64,000 nt of DNA from Haematobia irritans (lineage: Eukaryota; Arthropoda; Insecta; Diptera; Muscidae), in contig NC_134397.1 of NCBI RefSeq assembly GCF_050003625.1, positions 224,254,537 to 224,318,536 of the forward strand. Direction: 5' to 3'. Positions 1 through 10,918 of the stretch are shown in pieces. The first letter of the stretch is position 1. Each line of letters opens with the position of its first letter. The notes beneath the pieces were generated by a model. The model had not been told where the DNA came from. It did no database searches and worked only from the letters and a program-made list of their open reading frames with translations. The position numbers and the translations under genes are program-made.

Positions 1-79
1 CGATATTTCGATGTGTTACGGACGGAGTGACAAACTTATTATGCCCCCGTCACCATTCTATGGTGGTGGGTATAAAAAG
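1..79 (-). mobile_element. HINE-like family 2, 5' end fragment
   Basis: The window opens in the 5' terminal block of a HINE-like element on the minus strand. It reads cgatatttcgatgtgttac, then a mirrored CACCAT/ATGGTG block, and ends at gggtataaaaag. The same block recurs at 1566, 18566 and 23722. The rest of the copy lies outside the window. Confidence 0.6.
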
Positions 80-821
80 AGAAAAAAAAACTAAAAACTG
101 CTATATATAGTTACGATTGAATAAAAGGGGAATCGATTAATGGTAAAGTGAGTTGATATGATCATATCTTGACCAAGAGCAATTGTCGGCAAATTTATTG
201 ACAATAGTACATAGTTTGTTTTTGACAAAAGGAATATTGTGGATAGAGTGAAGACTCGAGGTAGGGTAGAAATATGGAAGATTATATATCATCTTCAGTA
301 ACTTATTCTGAGCTACATGTAGGCGCTCGATATGACAGTCAGATGCATCATGCCAAACGGCAGCGGCATAAAGAGCATACTACTAAAGACAACCTTAAAG
401 ATTAGCAACTTATTATCAATACTCAGTTCAGACTTCCTATTAATGAAATTGGGTTTCAAGAAATTTAAATTAAAATTTATTTTAATATTGTACTCCTCAA
501 ATATTTAGGTATACTAATCCCAGTTTAGGGTATAATATAGACCAACTTTGTACCTTATTTACTCTTGATATTTCAACTAATTACATTTTAATATATATAT
601 AATTTGTAAATATAATTACGATTTTAGTAATATTTTGTCACATTAGCAACCAATTTTGTTATATTTATAAATGAAAATTTTGTTGAACTTAAAAACTTTA
701 TTTAACAACAATTTATTGTAAGTTCAAAAATTATAATATTATTTTGTGTGAACATTCATCCTTACACACATCTCTATTCCATAATATATTGGTTTTTGTA
801 TTCTTTTAAATCATGCTATAC
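80..821. other. AT-rich intergenic stretch without a gene
   Basis: No coding signal is visible. A possible polyadenylation signal for the gene at 822-1127 (AATAAA on the minus strand) lies at 697-702. Confidence 0.4.
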
Positions 822-1127
822 TTAAGGAGAGCTGGGTGGGGCAACAGTGGGTGTCCAATACCATTGCCGCCAACTAACACAATCTTTTGCGGCATCCAAA
901 TATCCTGTTTCGTAGGGACAAAAGCGCAAGGTGGCAGGAACACCCAATTGTGTACATTCCCAATATGCAATCTTCTTTTTGAAATGACGATAGATACGAA
1001 CTTGAAGCTCTTCTTGGGTTTTACAGCCAGGTTGTCCAGAATATCTGGGAGGAATATCAGATATATCAGCTTCACTTAGTGCTAAAACCGTGAAAAATAC
1101 AATGAAGAAAACTGCCGCGGCCTTCAT
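822..1127 (-). CDS. small secreted cysteine protein, CBM14/peritrophin-like (paralogue 1)
   Basis: This encodes 101 residues in one exon. Residues 1 to about 20 are a clear signal peptide (MKAAAVFFIVFFTVLALSEA). The mature part has four cysteines (35, 58, 70, 83) in the order GC, YWEC, FCP, CVSW, and ends in a Trp/Pro-rich tail (WYWTPTVAPPSSP). The YW-x-C, C-P-x-x-x-G and following C pattern resembles the core of the insect chitin-binding CBM14/peritrophin-A domain with the C2-C6 pair missing; chitin binding is an inference. It is close to the paralogues at 7057 and 13824, and has three extra residues (ISD) after the signal peptide. The upstream region has a TATA box and TCAGT initiator at the usual spacing, so the gene looks expressed. 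Confidence 0.85.
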   Translation of the reverse strand: MKAAAVFFIVFFTVLALSEADISDIPPRYSGQPGCKTQEELQVRIYRHFKKKIAYWECTQLGVPATLRFCPYETGYLDAAKDCVSWRQWYWTPTVAPPSSP

Positions 1128-1164
1128 GTTTTACAACTGTTGTAAGACTAAGATGAATGTATTG

Positions 1165-1262
1165 ACTGATTTATTTAGAGCACTGACATGGTCTTATATT
1201 TCATTGGAAGGCCTGACTTTAGCAATTTTTGCACCGATTGCTATATGGCGATAAGCCATCAT
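1165..1262 (-). promoter_or_regulatory. promoter of the 822-1127 gene: GATA-type motif, TATA box, initiator
   Basis: On the minus strand, ATGATGGCTTATCGC occupies 1262-1248, TATAAGA occupies 1198-1192 and the arthropod initiator TCAGT occupies 1169-1165, 29 bases from the TATA box. The motif is a degenerate form of the ATGATAGCTTATCAT palindrome found upstream of the two plus-strand paralogues. Confidence 0.7.
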
Positions 1263-1565
1263 AGTATTCTCAAACCATACAGCGCTCTTTCGAAGAGCAA
1301 GTTTTGATTGATGTGTGAATTAGTTTAATTTCTATATCAACATACATTCTGAGGTGTTTGTGGATTAGATTAGAACATTTGACATGGCAGATCAATGCAA
1401 ATAGCGTCGATTGCATTTTCATATATATTTAAATTCTTAGAATTAATACGTTACATTTTTGACGACATTCATCAAACTTTTAAGTGGGAAATTTTTATAG
1501 TTGAGTAAATATGGCATTCCCAATGCATCTTATAATAATTATTATAGCGATTTATTTTTCCTTAT

Positions 1566-2223
1566 TATACCCCCGTCCATAGAATGGTGACGGGGGTATA
1601 ATAAGTTTGTCATTCCGTTTGTAACACATCAAAATATCGATTTCCTACTATATAAAGTATATATATTCTTGATCAGGGAAAAATTCTAAGACGACACAAC
1701 GATGTCCGTCGGTCTGTCTGTTGTAATCACGCTACAGTCTTCAATAATGAAGCAATCGTGCTGAAATTTTGCACAAACTCGTCTTTTGTCTGCAGGCAGG
1801 TCAAGTTCGAAGATGGGCTATATCGGTCCAGTTTTTGATATAGTCCCCATATAAACCGACCTCCCGATTTGGGGTCTTGGGCTTATAGAAATCGTAGTTT
1901 TTATCCAATTTGTCTGCAATTGGAAATCTAAAGGTATTTTCGGGTCATAAGGAGGTGTGCCGAAAACGGTAAGTATCGGTCCATATTTTAGTATAGCCCC
2001 CATAAGAACGATCTCCCGATTTAACTCCTTAGGTTTCTAGAAACAGTAGTTTTTATCTGATTTGCCTGAAATTGTAAATATTCTGTTATTTTAGGCTCAC
2101 AAAAACGTGTATCGGATTAAGTTTTTATCGGTCCATTTGGTAATGCCTCCATATAGACCGACTTCACTTCTTGCGGGTGTAGAAGGCGCAACTTAGTGCT
2201 GTATATACTTGTTCCAGTATAGG
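1566..2223 (+). mobile_element. HINE-like family 2 element (internally short)
   Basis: It starts with the TATACCC block and its mirror (GGGGGTATAATAAG), followed by a GTCTGTCTG stretch near 1710. Modules of about 120-150 bases follow, repeating the phrases 'tatcggtcca', 'tatagcccccat' and 'cgacctcccgattt'. It ends at the CTTAGTGCTGTATATACTTG terminus near 2210. The long open frames inside it run through these tandem modules and are not genes. Confidence 0.65.
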
Positions 2224-2250
2224 GTTGACCAATCGCGAAATATAAAAGAT

Positions 2251-2591
2251 AGGTTAGGTGGCAGCCCGATGTATCAGGCTCACTTAGACTATTCAGTCCA
2301 TTATGATACCACATTGGTGAACTTCTCTCTTATCACTGAGTGCTGCCCGATTCCATGTTAAGCTCAATGACAAGGGACCTACGTTTTATAGCCGAGTCCG
2401 AACGGCATTCCACATTGTAGTGAAACCACTTAGAGAAGCTTTGAAACACTCAGAAATGTCACCAGCATTACTGAGGTGGAATAATCCACCGCTGAAGAAC
2501 TTTTTGGTGTTAGGTCGATGCGGGGATCGAACCCACGACCTTGTGTATGCAAGGCGGGCATGCTAACCATTGCACCACGGTGGCTCCCAAA
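2251..2591 (-). mobile_element. tRNA-derived SINE, complete, with 13-bp target duplication
   Basis: The tRNA-like head is at 2591 (GGGAGCCACCGTGGTGCAATG) and the tail is at 2251. The head contains a Pol III A box (TGGTGCAATGG) and a B box (GGGTTCGATCC). The body has the same 'GTTCGGACTCGGCTATAAAA' segment as the other copies. A 13-base direct repeat, AAATATAAAAGAT, flanks it at 2238-2250 and 2592-2604. That duplication is typical of LINE-driven retrotransposition. Confidence 0.85.
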
Positions 2592-2700
2592 AAATATAAA
2601 AGATAACCATCGCACAGTGGTTCCAAATTGTTTTTTTAAATAATTCTACAACTTTTGAATCGATAAAGATTACCAACATAATCCTTGTGTGAAAACTGTG

Positions 2701-4185
2701 GTATTATACCCTTCACCATAGAATGGGAAGGGTATAATAATAGGTATAATTCATCCGATCCGGCTGAAATTTGGTACGTGGTGTTGGTATATGATCTCTA
2801 ACAACCATGCAAAAATTGGTCCATATCGGTCCATAATTATATATAGCCCCCATATAAACCGATCCCCAGATTTAACTTGCGGAGCCTCATAGAGAAGCAA
2901 ATTTCATCCGATCCGGTTGAAATTTGGTACGTGGTGTTAGTATATGGTCTCTAACAACCATTCATAAATTGGTCCATATCGGTCCATATTTATATATAGG
3001 CCCCATATAAACTGATCCCCAGATTTGACTTCCGGAGCCTCTTGGAGGAGAAAATTCATCCGATCCGGTTGAAATTTGGTACGTGATATTAGTATATGGT
3101 CTAAAAACCATGCATAAATTGGTACATATCGGTCCATAATTATTTACAGGCCCCATATAAACCGATCCCCAGATATGAACTCCTGAGACTCTTGGAAGAG
3201 CAAAATTCATCCGATCCGGTTGAAATTTGGTACGTGGTATTATCATAAGGTCTCTAACAACCATGCAAAAATTGGTCCATATGGGTTCATAATTATATAT
3301 GTAGCCCACCCTATAAATCGATCCCCAAATTTGATCTCAGGAACCTCTTGGAGGAGCAAAATTCACATGATTCGGTTGAAATTTGGTTCATTAAGCTAGT
3401 ATATGGCCGCTAACAACCATGCCAAAATTGGTCCATATCGGTCTATAGTTATATATAGCCGATCCCCAATCACACAAAAATTGATCCATATGGCCAAAAA
3501 TAAACTACCAACATATTATATCTATAGAAAATTTTGACAAAATTTTATTAAAATACAAAATTTTATCAAGATTTTATTTCTATTTGTCAAAATTTTATTT
3601 CTATAGATAATTTTGTAAAATTTTGTTTCTATAGAAAATTTTATCCAAATTTTATTTTATAGAAAATTTTGTCAAAAATTTATTTCTGTAGAAAATTTTG
3701 TCAAAATTTTATTTCTGTAGAAAAATTTTTAAAAATTTTATTTCTATAGAAAATGTCGTCAGAATTCTTTTTCTATAGAAAAAAATTTGTCAAAAGTTTA
3801 TTTCTATAGAAAATTTTATCAAAATTTTATTTCTATAGAAAAATTTGTTAAAACTCTATTTTTTTAGAAAATTTTGCAAAATTTTATTTCTATTGAACAT
3901 TTTGTCAACATTTTATTTCTATAGAAAATTTTTTCAAGCTGAATTATATACGTATTTAATCGGCTTTTTTTGTTTTGTTTAATATATACACCGTATGGAC
4001 TAACTTACAATTTAGAAGACGGTGTTAAGAAGTTTTAAGATACCTTGCCATCGGCAAGTGTTACCGCAACTAAAGTAATTCGATTGTGGATGACAGTCTG
4101 AAGTAGAAGCTTCTACTCAATCCATGGTGGAGGGTACCTAAGATTCGGCCTGGCCGAACTTACGGCCGTATATATTTGTTTTTGC
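2701..4185 (+). mobile_element. HINE-like family 3 element with internal tandem modules and minisatellite
   Basis: A TATACCCTTCACCATAG block opens the copy. About five modules of 150 bases follow, each with 'catccgatccggttgaaatttgg' style phrases cut by 'tatagcccccatataaacc'. A TTTCTATAGAAA minisatellite comes next, and then the 3' terminus with the hairpin TTCGGCCTGGCCGAA and the end TACGGCCGTATATATTTG. The GTCY block seen in other copies is missing, so the 5' part is deleted. Confidence 0.65.
3520..3945. repeat. TTTCTATAGAAAATTTTGTC minisatellite
   Basis: Roughly 30-36-base units built on a palindrome (TTTCTATAGAAA) plus TTTTGTCAAAATTTTA are repeated about 12 times with drift. Related arrays occur at 23760-23910 and 50440-50927. 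Confidence 0.85.
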
Positions 4186-4820
4186 TGTGTTGCTACAGAA
4201 TTAGAATTTCTACAAAATTTTCTATAGAATTAAAATTTCTACAAAATTTTCCATAGACATAACATTTTAACAGAACAACTTACAATTTTTTTTTGCTGGG
4301 TTGTAAAACTCTACAAAAAAGTTTGCGTGCGTGGGCGAATATCGTTTATAGTTTGCAAGATATGGATTCACAATTAAGTTATTGCAAAATTTTAAAAATT
4401 TTGCAATAAAAATTTTAAAATAAATTTCATGTTGTTGCATTACTATGTAACAAAACGAAATAAAAATAAGATTAAGGGACTTGTAAGTTATATGAAAAGA
4501 TGATGTACAGTGGGAGAAAAGATGATTCAATTTGTAAGAGGAAAATTCCCAAATGTTTTCTCCATAAGGAGTTAACATAAAGGGCCCAACATTGAGTTAT
4601 CTCTCACAGCCAAAGGCTGTGGAAAGGTTCATTCGCCCGAACCGAAACATGTACAGTCCAGGCGTGTATAGATTTGTATCTGGCGTTTTCTTTTCAATAG
4701 CTCTATTAACCATGTTCCTTAATATATATCTGTCCATAAGGCTCGAAAAATTATTGTATAATTAGATATAATGCATTTGGACGTCAATTGCCTGTTTCGG
4801 TATCAGGCTAACATGAAACA
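4186..4820. other. intergenic, no gene supported
   Basis: AT-rich sequence with a few degenerate TTTCTATAGAAA units near 4200-4260. A 103-codon open frame on the minus strand has no domain, no promoter and low-complexity composition. Confidence 0.3.
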
Positions 4821-6612
4821 AGTAAGGAAAGTCTAAAGTCGGGCGGGGCCGACTATATTATACCCTGCACCACTTTGTAGATCTAAATTTTCGATACTAT
4901 ATCAAAAAATGTGTTGGGTGCTATATATAAAGGTTTGTCCCAAATACATACATTTAAATATCACTCGATTTGGACAGAATTTGATAGTCTTCTACAAAAT
5001 CTATAGACTCAACATTTAAGTCGGCCAATGCACTAGGGTATTAGTAACAAAAAATATGGGACACATTTAAATCTGAAGCAATTTTTAGAAAACTTCGCAA
5101 AGGTTTATTTATGATTTATAGCTCGATATATATGCATTAGAAGTTTAGGAAAATCAGAGTAATCTTTACAACTTTTCGACTAAGCAGTGGCGATTTTACA
5201 AGTAAAATTTTGGTATTTTGACCATTATTGTCGAAATCAGAATATATGAATATATATGGGAGCTATATCGAAATCTGAACCGATTTCAACCAACTTTGGC
5301 ACACATAGCTACAATGCTAATTCTACTCCCTGTGCAAAATTTAAACTAAATCGGAGTTAAAAATTGGCCTCTGTGTTCATATGAGTGTAAATCGGGCGAA
5401 AGCTATAAATGGGAGATATATCTAAATCTGAACCGATTTCCACCAAATTTGGCACGCATAGCTACAAAGCTAATTCTACTCCCTGTGCAAAATTTCAACT
5501 AAATCGGAGTTAAAAATTGGCCTCTGTGGTCATATGTGTGTAAATCGGCCGAAAGCTATAAATGGGAGCTATATCTAAATCTGAACCGATTTAAACCAAA
5601 TTTGGCACGCATAGCTACAATGCTAATTCTACTCCCTGTGCAAAATTTCAACTAAATCGGAGCACAAAATTGGCCTCTGTGGTCATATGAGTGTAAATCG
5701 GGCGAAAGCTATGTATGGGAGCTATATCTAAATCTGAACTGATTTCCAAATTTGGCACGCATAGCTACAATGCTAATTCTACTCCCTGTGCAAAATTTCA
5801 ATTAAATCGGAGTAAAAGATTGGCCACTGTGGTCATATTAGTGTAAATCGGGCGAACGATATATATGGGAGCTATATCTAAATCTGAACCGATTTCAATC
5901 AAATTTGGCACACATGACTATTGTACTAATTATACTCCTAGTGCAAAATTTCAACCAAATTGGGCCAAAACTCTGCCTTCTGGGGCCATATTAGTCCATA
6001 TCGGGCGAAAAATATATATGGAAGCTATATCTAAGTCTGAACCGATTTCAATCAAATTTTGCACACTTGACTATACTACTAATTGTACTCCTAGTGCAAA
6101 ATCTGGCTTCTGGGGCCATATAAGTCCACATCGGGCGAATGATATATATGGGAGCTATATCTAAATCTGAACCGATTTCAATCACATTTTTCACACTTGA
6201 CTATACGACTAAGTGTCATGTTTGTACAAAATTTCAAGCAAATCGGTATAAAACTCTGGCTGCTGGGTCCATATTAGTGCATATCGGGCGAAAGATATAT
6301 ATGGGAGCTATATCTAAATCTGAACCGATTTCTTCCAAAATCAATAGGGTTCTATTCTCACCCAAATTAGGAACATGTGCCAAATTTGAAGGCGATTGGA
6401 CTTAAATTGCGACCTAGACTTTGATCACAAAAATGTGTTCACAGACAGACGGACGGACGGACAGACGGACATGGTTATATCGACTCAGGTACCCATCCTG
6501 AGCATTATTTCCAAAGACACCATGTGTCTATCTCGGCTCCTTCTGGGTGTTACAAACATATGCACTAACTTATAATACCCTGTTCCACAGTGTGGCGCAG
6601 GGTATAATAAAA
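4818..6612 (-). mobile_element. HINE-like family 1 element, near full length
   Basis: Its 3' terminus is at the left: ACAAGTAAGGAAAGTCTAAA followed by the hairpin GTCGGGCGGGGCCGAC. Ten or so modules of about 130-150 bases fill the middle ('gggagctatatctaaatctg', 'aaccgatttcaa'). The microsatellite GACR (GTCY on the minus strand) is at 6447-6472. The 5' block, CCCTGTTCCACAGTGTGG plus GGGTATAATA, ends at about 6612. This order matches the published description of DINE-1/HINE elements (Helentron-associated). Open frames of 60-99 codons inside are module read-through. Confidence 0.7.
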
Positions 6613-6907
6613 AAAAATTATGCACTTATGTGCTTTAGATTAAAATTTGTAGACTAAATATACAGAATTTAGACCATTTTTTTCGAAAAAGGCACCTACA
6701 GTCTTTCTGTCGTAACATTTTTTTCGAGATTTCTTTGAAGTTTTTTGCTTGTTTCTTATAGAACACCAAATAAGAATATATTTTAAGCTTTTATCTAAGT
6801 GCTCTAATCAACATGGATACAAGAAATAAAATCACTTTGTGAACAAGCTAATCCGCAAAGTACCAAATTTTCTTATCTATTTAAATTTATCTGTGTACAA
6901 TAATGTT
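6613..6907. other. upstream intergenic region of the 7057 gene
   Basis: AT-rich, with no gene and no repeat that I recognise. It could contain further enhancer sequence. Confidence 0.3.
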
Positions 6908-7014
6908 ATGATAGCTTATCATCATAAAAATAATTAATAAAAAAAAAACAATGCTGAAGACGGGCCTCCAAATGCCATATAAAAACCAAGTCATTGCTGC
7001 TGCTCCAAATTAGT
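6908..7014 (+). promoter_or_regulatory. promoter of the 7057-7353 gene: GATA palindrome, TATA, initiator
   Basis: The palindrome ATGATAGCTTATCAT lies at 6908-6922 and contains two inverted GATA-factor sites. TATAAAAA lies at 6978-6985. The likely initiator TTAGT lies at 7010-7014, 32 bases downstream. The same 15 bases occur at the same relative place upstream of the 13824 gene. Confidence 0.75.
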
Positions 7015-7056
7015 AAAAAAGTTCATCCAATTGTTACTACAATATTCGGCGCAAAA

Positions 7057-7353
7057 ATGAAAGCGATAGCATTTTTCTTCGTTGTTATTTTCGCAATTTT
7101 GGCCTTGAGCCAAGCAGCCATTCCACCCCAATATTCTGGACAACCAGGTTGTAAAACCCATGAAGAACTTCAAATCGGTGTATATCGTCATTTCAAAAAT
7201 AAGACAGCCTACTGGCAATGTACTCAATTGGGTGTTCCTGCCTCCTTACAATACTGTCCAAATGATAAAGGATTTTTGGAAACCGCTAGAGCTTGTGTAC
7301 CATGGGCCGAATGGTATTGGACGCCTACAGTTGCTCCTCCAAGTTCTCCCTAA
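7057..7353 (+). CDS. small secreted cysteine protein, CBM14/peritrophin-like (paralogue 2)
   Basis: This encodes 98 residues in one exon. I chose the ATG at 7057 because it opens the signal peptide (MKAIAFFFVVIFAILALSQA); the longer open frame upstream lies in the 5' UTR. Cysteines are at 32, 55, 67 and 80 in the family pattern GC, YWQC, YCP, ACVPW, with the conserved C-terminal WYWTPTVAPPSSP. An N-glycosylation sequon (NKT) sits at residues 48-50 and is absent from the other paralogues. Its 5' UTR (AGTTCATCCAATTG) matches that of the 13824 gene, so the two come from a recent duplication that included the promoter. A candidate AATAAA is at 7465-7470. Secretion is well supported; chitin binding is inferred. 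Confidence 0.9.
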   Translation: MKAIAFFFVVIFAILALSQAAIPPQYSGQPGCKTHEELQIGVYRHFKNKTAYWQCTQLGVPASLQYCPNDKGFLETARACVPWAEWYWTPTVAPPSSP

Positions 7354-7387
7354 GCTTCGTTTTATATCAATCAACCCTCTAAAGCCC

Positions 7388-7409
7388 AAGCCCGCCTTTA
7401 GGCGGGCTT
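7388..7409. other. perfect 10-bp GC-rich stem-loop in the 3' UTR
   Basis: AAGCCCGCCT and AGGCGGGCTT are exact inverted repeats with a TT loop, 34 bases after the stop codon of the 7057 gene. It is far more GC-rich than its surroundings and could act as an mRNA 3' structure. No such stem is seen after the paralogue at 13824. Confidence 0.6.
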
Positions 7410-7880
7410 CATTTTATAAGGAAGCTTTCAGTAAAACACACCTTAAGACAACAGAAATGGATAAAATAAAAAGAAAATTTAGTTGAAACTGATCAAGAGG
7501 CTTTGCAGCATATACTGAATTTTACCGTATAAATTTTTCTTGTTAAAATTGGGGCATTAGAGGGTTAACGCAGAATGTGAAATGTAATAAAAAAGTATTG
7601 TTATTAATCGAAATATTTTTGTTATGATTTTTAAAAATATGTCTTAAAATAGAAATTAAATACTTTCAGAAAGTTTGAAACAAAAATCTAAGTAATTATA
7701 TTTTTTAATTTTATGTGTTTTAAGTGCATTATATTGTTTTTATACCCTTCACCACTACTGTGGTACAGGGTATAATAAGTTTGTGCATTTGTATGCAACG
7801 CCAAGAAATAATTGTCATAGACCCATCTTTTAGTATACCGATCGGCTTAGAATTAAATTCTGAGTCGATTTAGCGATGTC

Positions 7881-7915
<35 letters not shown>

Positions 7916-9269
7916 CTGTTGATGTATTTTTGTGTGCAAAGTACAGCTCGCAGTTTTAGTCCGATTGTCCTAAAATTTGGTATAGGGTCCTGTTTCGGCT
8001 CAAAGACGATCCCTATTGATTTTGGAAAAAATCGGTTCAGATTTAGATATAGCTGCCATATATATTTTTCACCGATCTGGTCATAATTGGCGTGTATATC
8101 AACCGATCTTCCTCAAATTCCGTACATCCGAATATTTTATGGGTCTCGAAAAACCTGCAAAATATTAGCCAAATCGGTTCAGATTTAGATATAGCTCCCA
8201 TATATAGCTTTCGCCCGATTTACACTCATTTGCCCACAGAGGCCAATTTTTAACTCCGATTTAGTTGAAATTTTGCACAGGGAGTAGAATTAGCATTGTA
8301 GCATTGCGTGCCAAATTTGGTTGAAATCGGTTTAGATTTGGATATATCTCCCATATATAGCTTTCGCCCGATTTACACTCATATGACCACAGAGGCCAAT
8401 TTTTTGCTCGGATTTAGTTGAAATTTTGCACAGGGAGTAGAATTAGCATTGTAGCTATGTGTGCCAAATTTGGTTGAAATCGGTTTAGATTTAGATATAG
8501 ATCCAATATATAGCTTTCGGCCGATTTACACTCATATGACCACAGAGACCAATTTTTTGCTCCGATTTAGTTGAAATCTTGCACAGGGAGTAGAATTAGC
8601 ATTGAAGCTATGCGTGCCAAATTTGGTTGAAATCGTTTCAGATTTAGATATATCTCCCATATATAGCTTTCTCCCGATTTACACTCATATGACCACAGAG
8701 GCCAATTTTTAACTCCGATTTAGTTGAAATTTTGCACAGGGAGTAGAATTAGCATTGTTGCTATGCGTGCCAAATTCGGTTGAAATCGGTTCAGATTTAG
8801 ATATAGCTCCCATATATATGTTTTTCTGATTTCGACGAAAATTGTCAAAATACCAACATTTTCCTTATAAAATCGCCACTGCTTAGTCGAAAAGTTGTAA
8901 AAATGACTCTTATTTTCCTAAACTTCTAATACATACACGCAAAGAAAAAAAACGTTTGGAAAACGTGTACCGAAAACGTTTTTCTTTTGTTAGAGTTTTT
9001 TGAATTGCTTCGAAAAGTATACACTTTTATCACCAAAAAAATTCATTTGGTACAAAATTTTTATTTTTTCAATAAAAAAAGTTATTTTTGAACCAAAAAC
9101 ACAGTCCATTTCGTTTATCTCAAACACTGTTCTTTTCTGACTTTAGGTCTTTAATAAGACACATTTTAAAGTTCATAGTAAAATTTAATATAGTAGAATG
9201 TAATGTTGAACATTTTTTCGGAATCTTTCGACCATCTCTGGAATATATGTAAAAAAAAACAAAAAAAAA

Positions 9270-9347
9270 CTTTGGTCGAAGCAGGGATCGGACCCACGAC
9301 CCTTGGCATGCAAGTCGGACGTAGCAACCACTGCACCACGGTGCCCA
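9270..9347 (-). repeat. tRNA-like module A
   Basis: On the minus strand an A-box-like GTGGTGCAGTGG and a B-box-like GGGTCCGATCC lie about 40 bases apart, as in a tRNA gene or the head of the SINE at 2251. The ends do not pair as an acceptor stem, so this is not called a tRNA gene. Confidence 0.6.
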
Positions 9348-9458
9348 ACTAAATGTATTTTTCTGTTAAATAAACTTTGTTTAATCGGCTCGTGGGCGCC
9401 GCAAGCTATGCTATATAAATATAACTTATATGGGTAATTGTCTATTGATGACTATAAC

Positions 9459-9540
9459 GGCTACATAGCTCAGTGGATAGTGTGTTGGCTTACAAATTGC
9501 ATGGTCCGCGGTTCGATTTTCCGTCCTGGCGAAAGGTAAA
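9459..9540 (+). repeat. tRNA-like module B
   Basis: TAGCTCAGTGGATAG (A box) and GGTTCGATTTTC (B box) lie in tRNA-like spacing on the plus strand, divergent from module A. The acceptor ends do not pair well. It recurs in the elements at 29256, 40193 and 43755. Confidence 0.6.
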
Positions 9541-10216
9541 AAAAATTTAAAATTTATAAAATCGTATAATTTCTTCTACATTGCTTGTATTACAGAAAAA
9601 GGTGCTAAGAAATAAAAAACTTCGTGGAAGTGAGAAAGATGTGAAAATGCAATTAGCCAGAAAAAAATTGTTTTGAGTTAGTCTTTATGAAATTGTTATT
9701 ACATCCTGGAAAAGAATAAACGTTTATCACAAAAAGAATATACTTTTCTTCCAAATACACTTCGTTTCAACGAAAAGCAAATGAGAAACGAACTTTGTTT
9801 GTCTAAAATTTCGTTTGGGAGGAAAGAATTATTTTTTTGCGTGTATATATCGAGCGATAAATTATAAATAAACTTTTGCGAAATTTCCTTAAAATTGCTT
9901 CAGATTTAAATGTTTCCCATATTTTTTTACTAACATTGTGTTCCACCCTTGTGCATTAGCCGACTTAAATTTTGAGTCTATAGATTTTGTAGAAGTCTAT
10001 CAAATTCTGTCCAGATCGAGTGATATTTAAATGTATGTATTTGGGACAAACCTTTACATATAGCCCCCAACACATTTGACGGATGTGATAGGGTATCGAA
10101 AATTTTGATCTACAAAGTGGTGCAGGGTATAATATAGCGGCACCGCCCGACATTAGACTTTCCTTACTTGTTTAAGTTATCAATGTTAATTGTAACTTAA
10201 TAATTAATAAATAAAA

Positions 10217-10560
10217 AATAAATATGATTGCAGCTTTTTTGGGGCGACCATTTAACATTCGAACATCTGAAACAATGTTCGCTCAAGGCTAAAATGTTGT
10301 GATATTGATGAACATAATGATGTTTGAAATAGAAGAAAATGTTCACATTCTATGATCTATAAGAAAATAGTTTTGTCCAAATTAAAAAAATATTTTCGCA
10401 ATGTAAAATGTTACGTCTTTATGAAATACTGTTTTAATCGAGAAAAAGAAACACAAAAGTAATTAGTTTTTTAAATAATTCCTTGTTTTATTTATTTATT
10501 AATTACATTTATTAATAAATTTTAAAAATTTAAATTGACATTTATTTTGAAATGAATAGC
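10217..10560. mobile_element. degraded relative of the CAC-ended type b element
   Basis: The segment 'ggggcgaccatttaacatt ... aaaatgtt ... attgatgaac' matches the left part of the elements at 33644 and 35147 with many differences. The ends are lost. Confidence 0.45.
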
Positions 10561-10918
10561 TTTGTATCTGTATGAATCAGATTTGTATTTGTACAATTGT
10601 CCGTTACAGATGAAGGTCTATACACCATCGGTGGCTCTTTAGTTCTGGTGGCCAATCGAAGGTTTGTTTACATTCTCAGCTGGCCTCTTTGACAGGTAAA
10701 CCCGATGATTTTATTTGTTCCAAACTGGTCAATTCGAAATGGCTTCTTATCGGAAAAACCCAAATTCGGTAGGTGGCCACTTTTGTGCCAACGAAGCAAC
10801 ACCTTGGATCGGTGAAATCTTGCACTTTTCGGAATGTATTATATTCTTTTGTCCATTTTTTGGACGATATCTAAGAATTGGATGAACTTCATCTCTGGTT
10901 TGACTATCAACACATTGT
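10561..10918. other. intergenic, nothing recognised
   Basis: No open frame, repeat family or promoter is supported here. Confidence 0.3.

Larger units (their letters stand above)
8936..9843 (+). mobile_element. CAC-ended TIR element, type a (CACGCAAAG), with TA duplication
   Basis: Its 908 bases begin CACGCAAAGAAAAAA and end TTTTTTTGCGTG, flanked by TA at 8934-8935 and 9844-9845. The left subterminal region repeats AAACGTTTT-like words and the right end repeats CGAAA-type words. There is no coding region. The middle contains two divergent tRNA-like modules. Related copies are at 29256-30729 and 40193-40744. Confidence 0.8.
7735..10171 (+). mobile_element. HINE-like family 1 element split by a CAC-ended transposon
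   Basis: The TATACCCTTCACCACTACTG 5' block is followed by a GTCY microsatellite at 7877-7919, modules to 8933, an inserted element (8936-9843), and then the rest of the copy to the terminus GACTTTCCTTACTTG near 10170. The 3' hairpin is eroded here. Removing the insert restores the phrase seen in the intact copy near 5130 (reverse complement). Confidence 0.7.

Noticed and set aside
806..1079. Overlapping frames on both strands at the first secreted-protein gene
   Set aside because: They are shadows of the 822-1127 gene, which alone has a signal peptide and promoter.
3520..3945. Possible CRISPR-like array
   Set aside because: Units of 30-36 bases with no unique spacers, drifting sequence and a eukaryotic setting; a minisatellite.
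4267..4578. 103-codon minus-strand frame
   Set aside because: Low-complexity, AT-driven composition, no signal peptide, domain, promoter or paralogue.
5865..6405. Open frames of 88-99 codons in the 5-6 kb repeat
   Set aside because: They run through HINE-like tandem modules; the same phrases recur out of frame elsewhere, so they are not genes. The same holds for frames at 2962-3309, 10992-11588, 19075-19479, 23246-23581, 24437-24676, 29338-29792 and 52963-53217.
9459..9540. Functional tRNA gene
   Set aside because: A and B boxes are present, but acceptor and anticodon stems do not pair, and the unit is repeated inside transposons.
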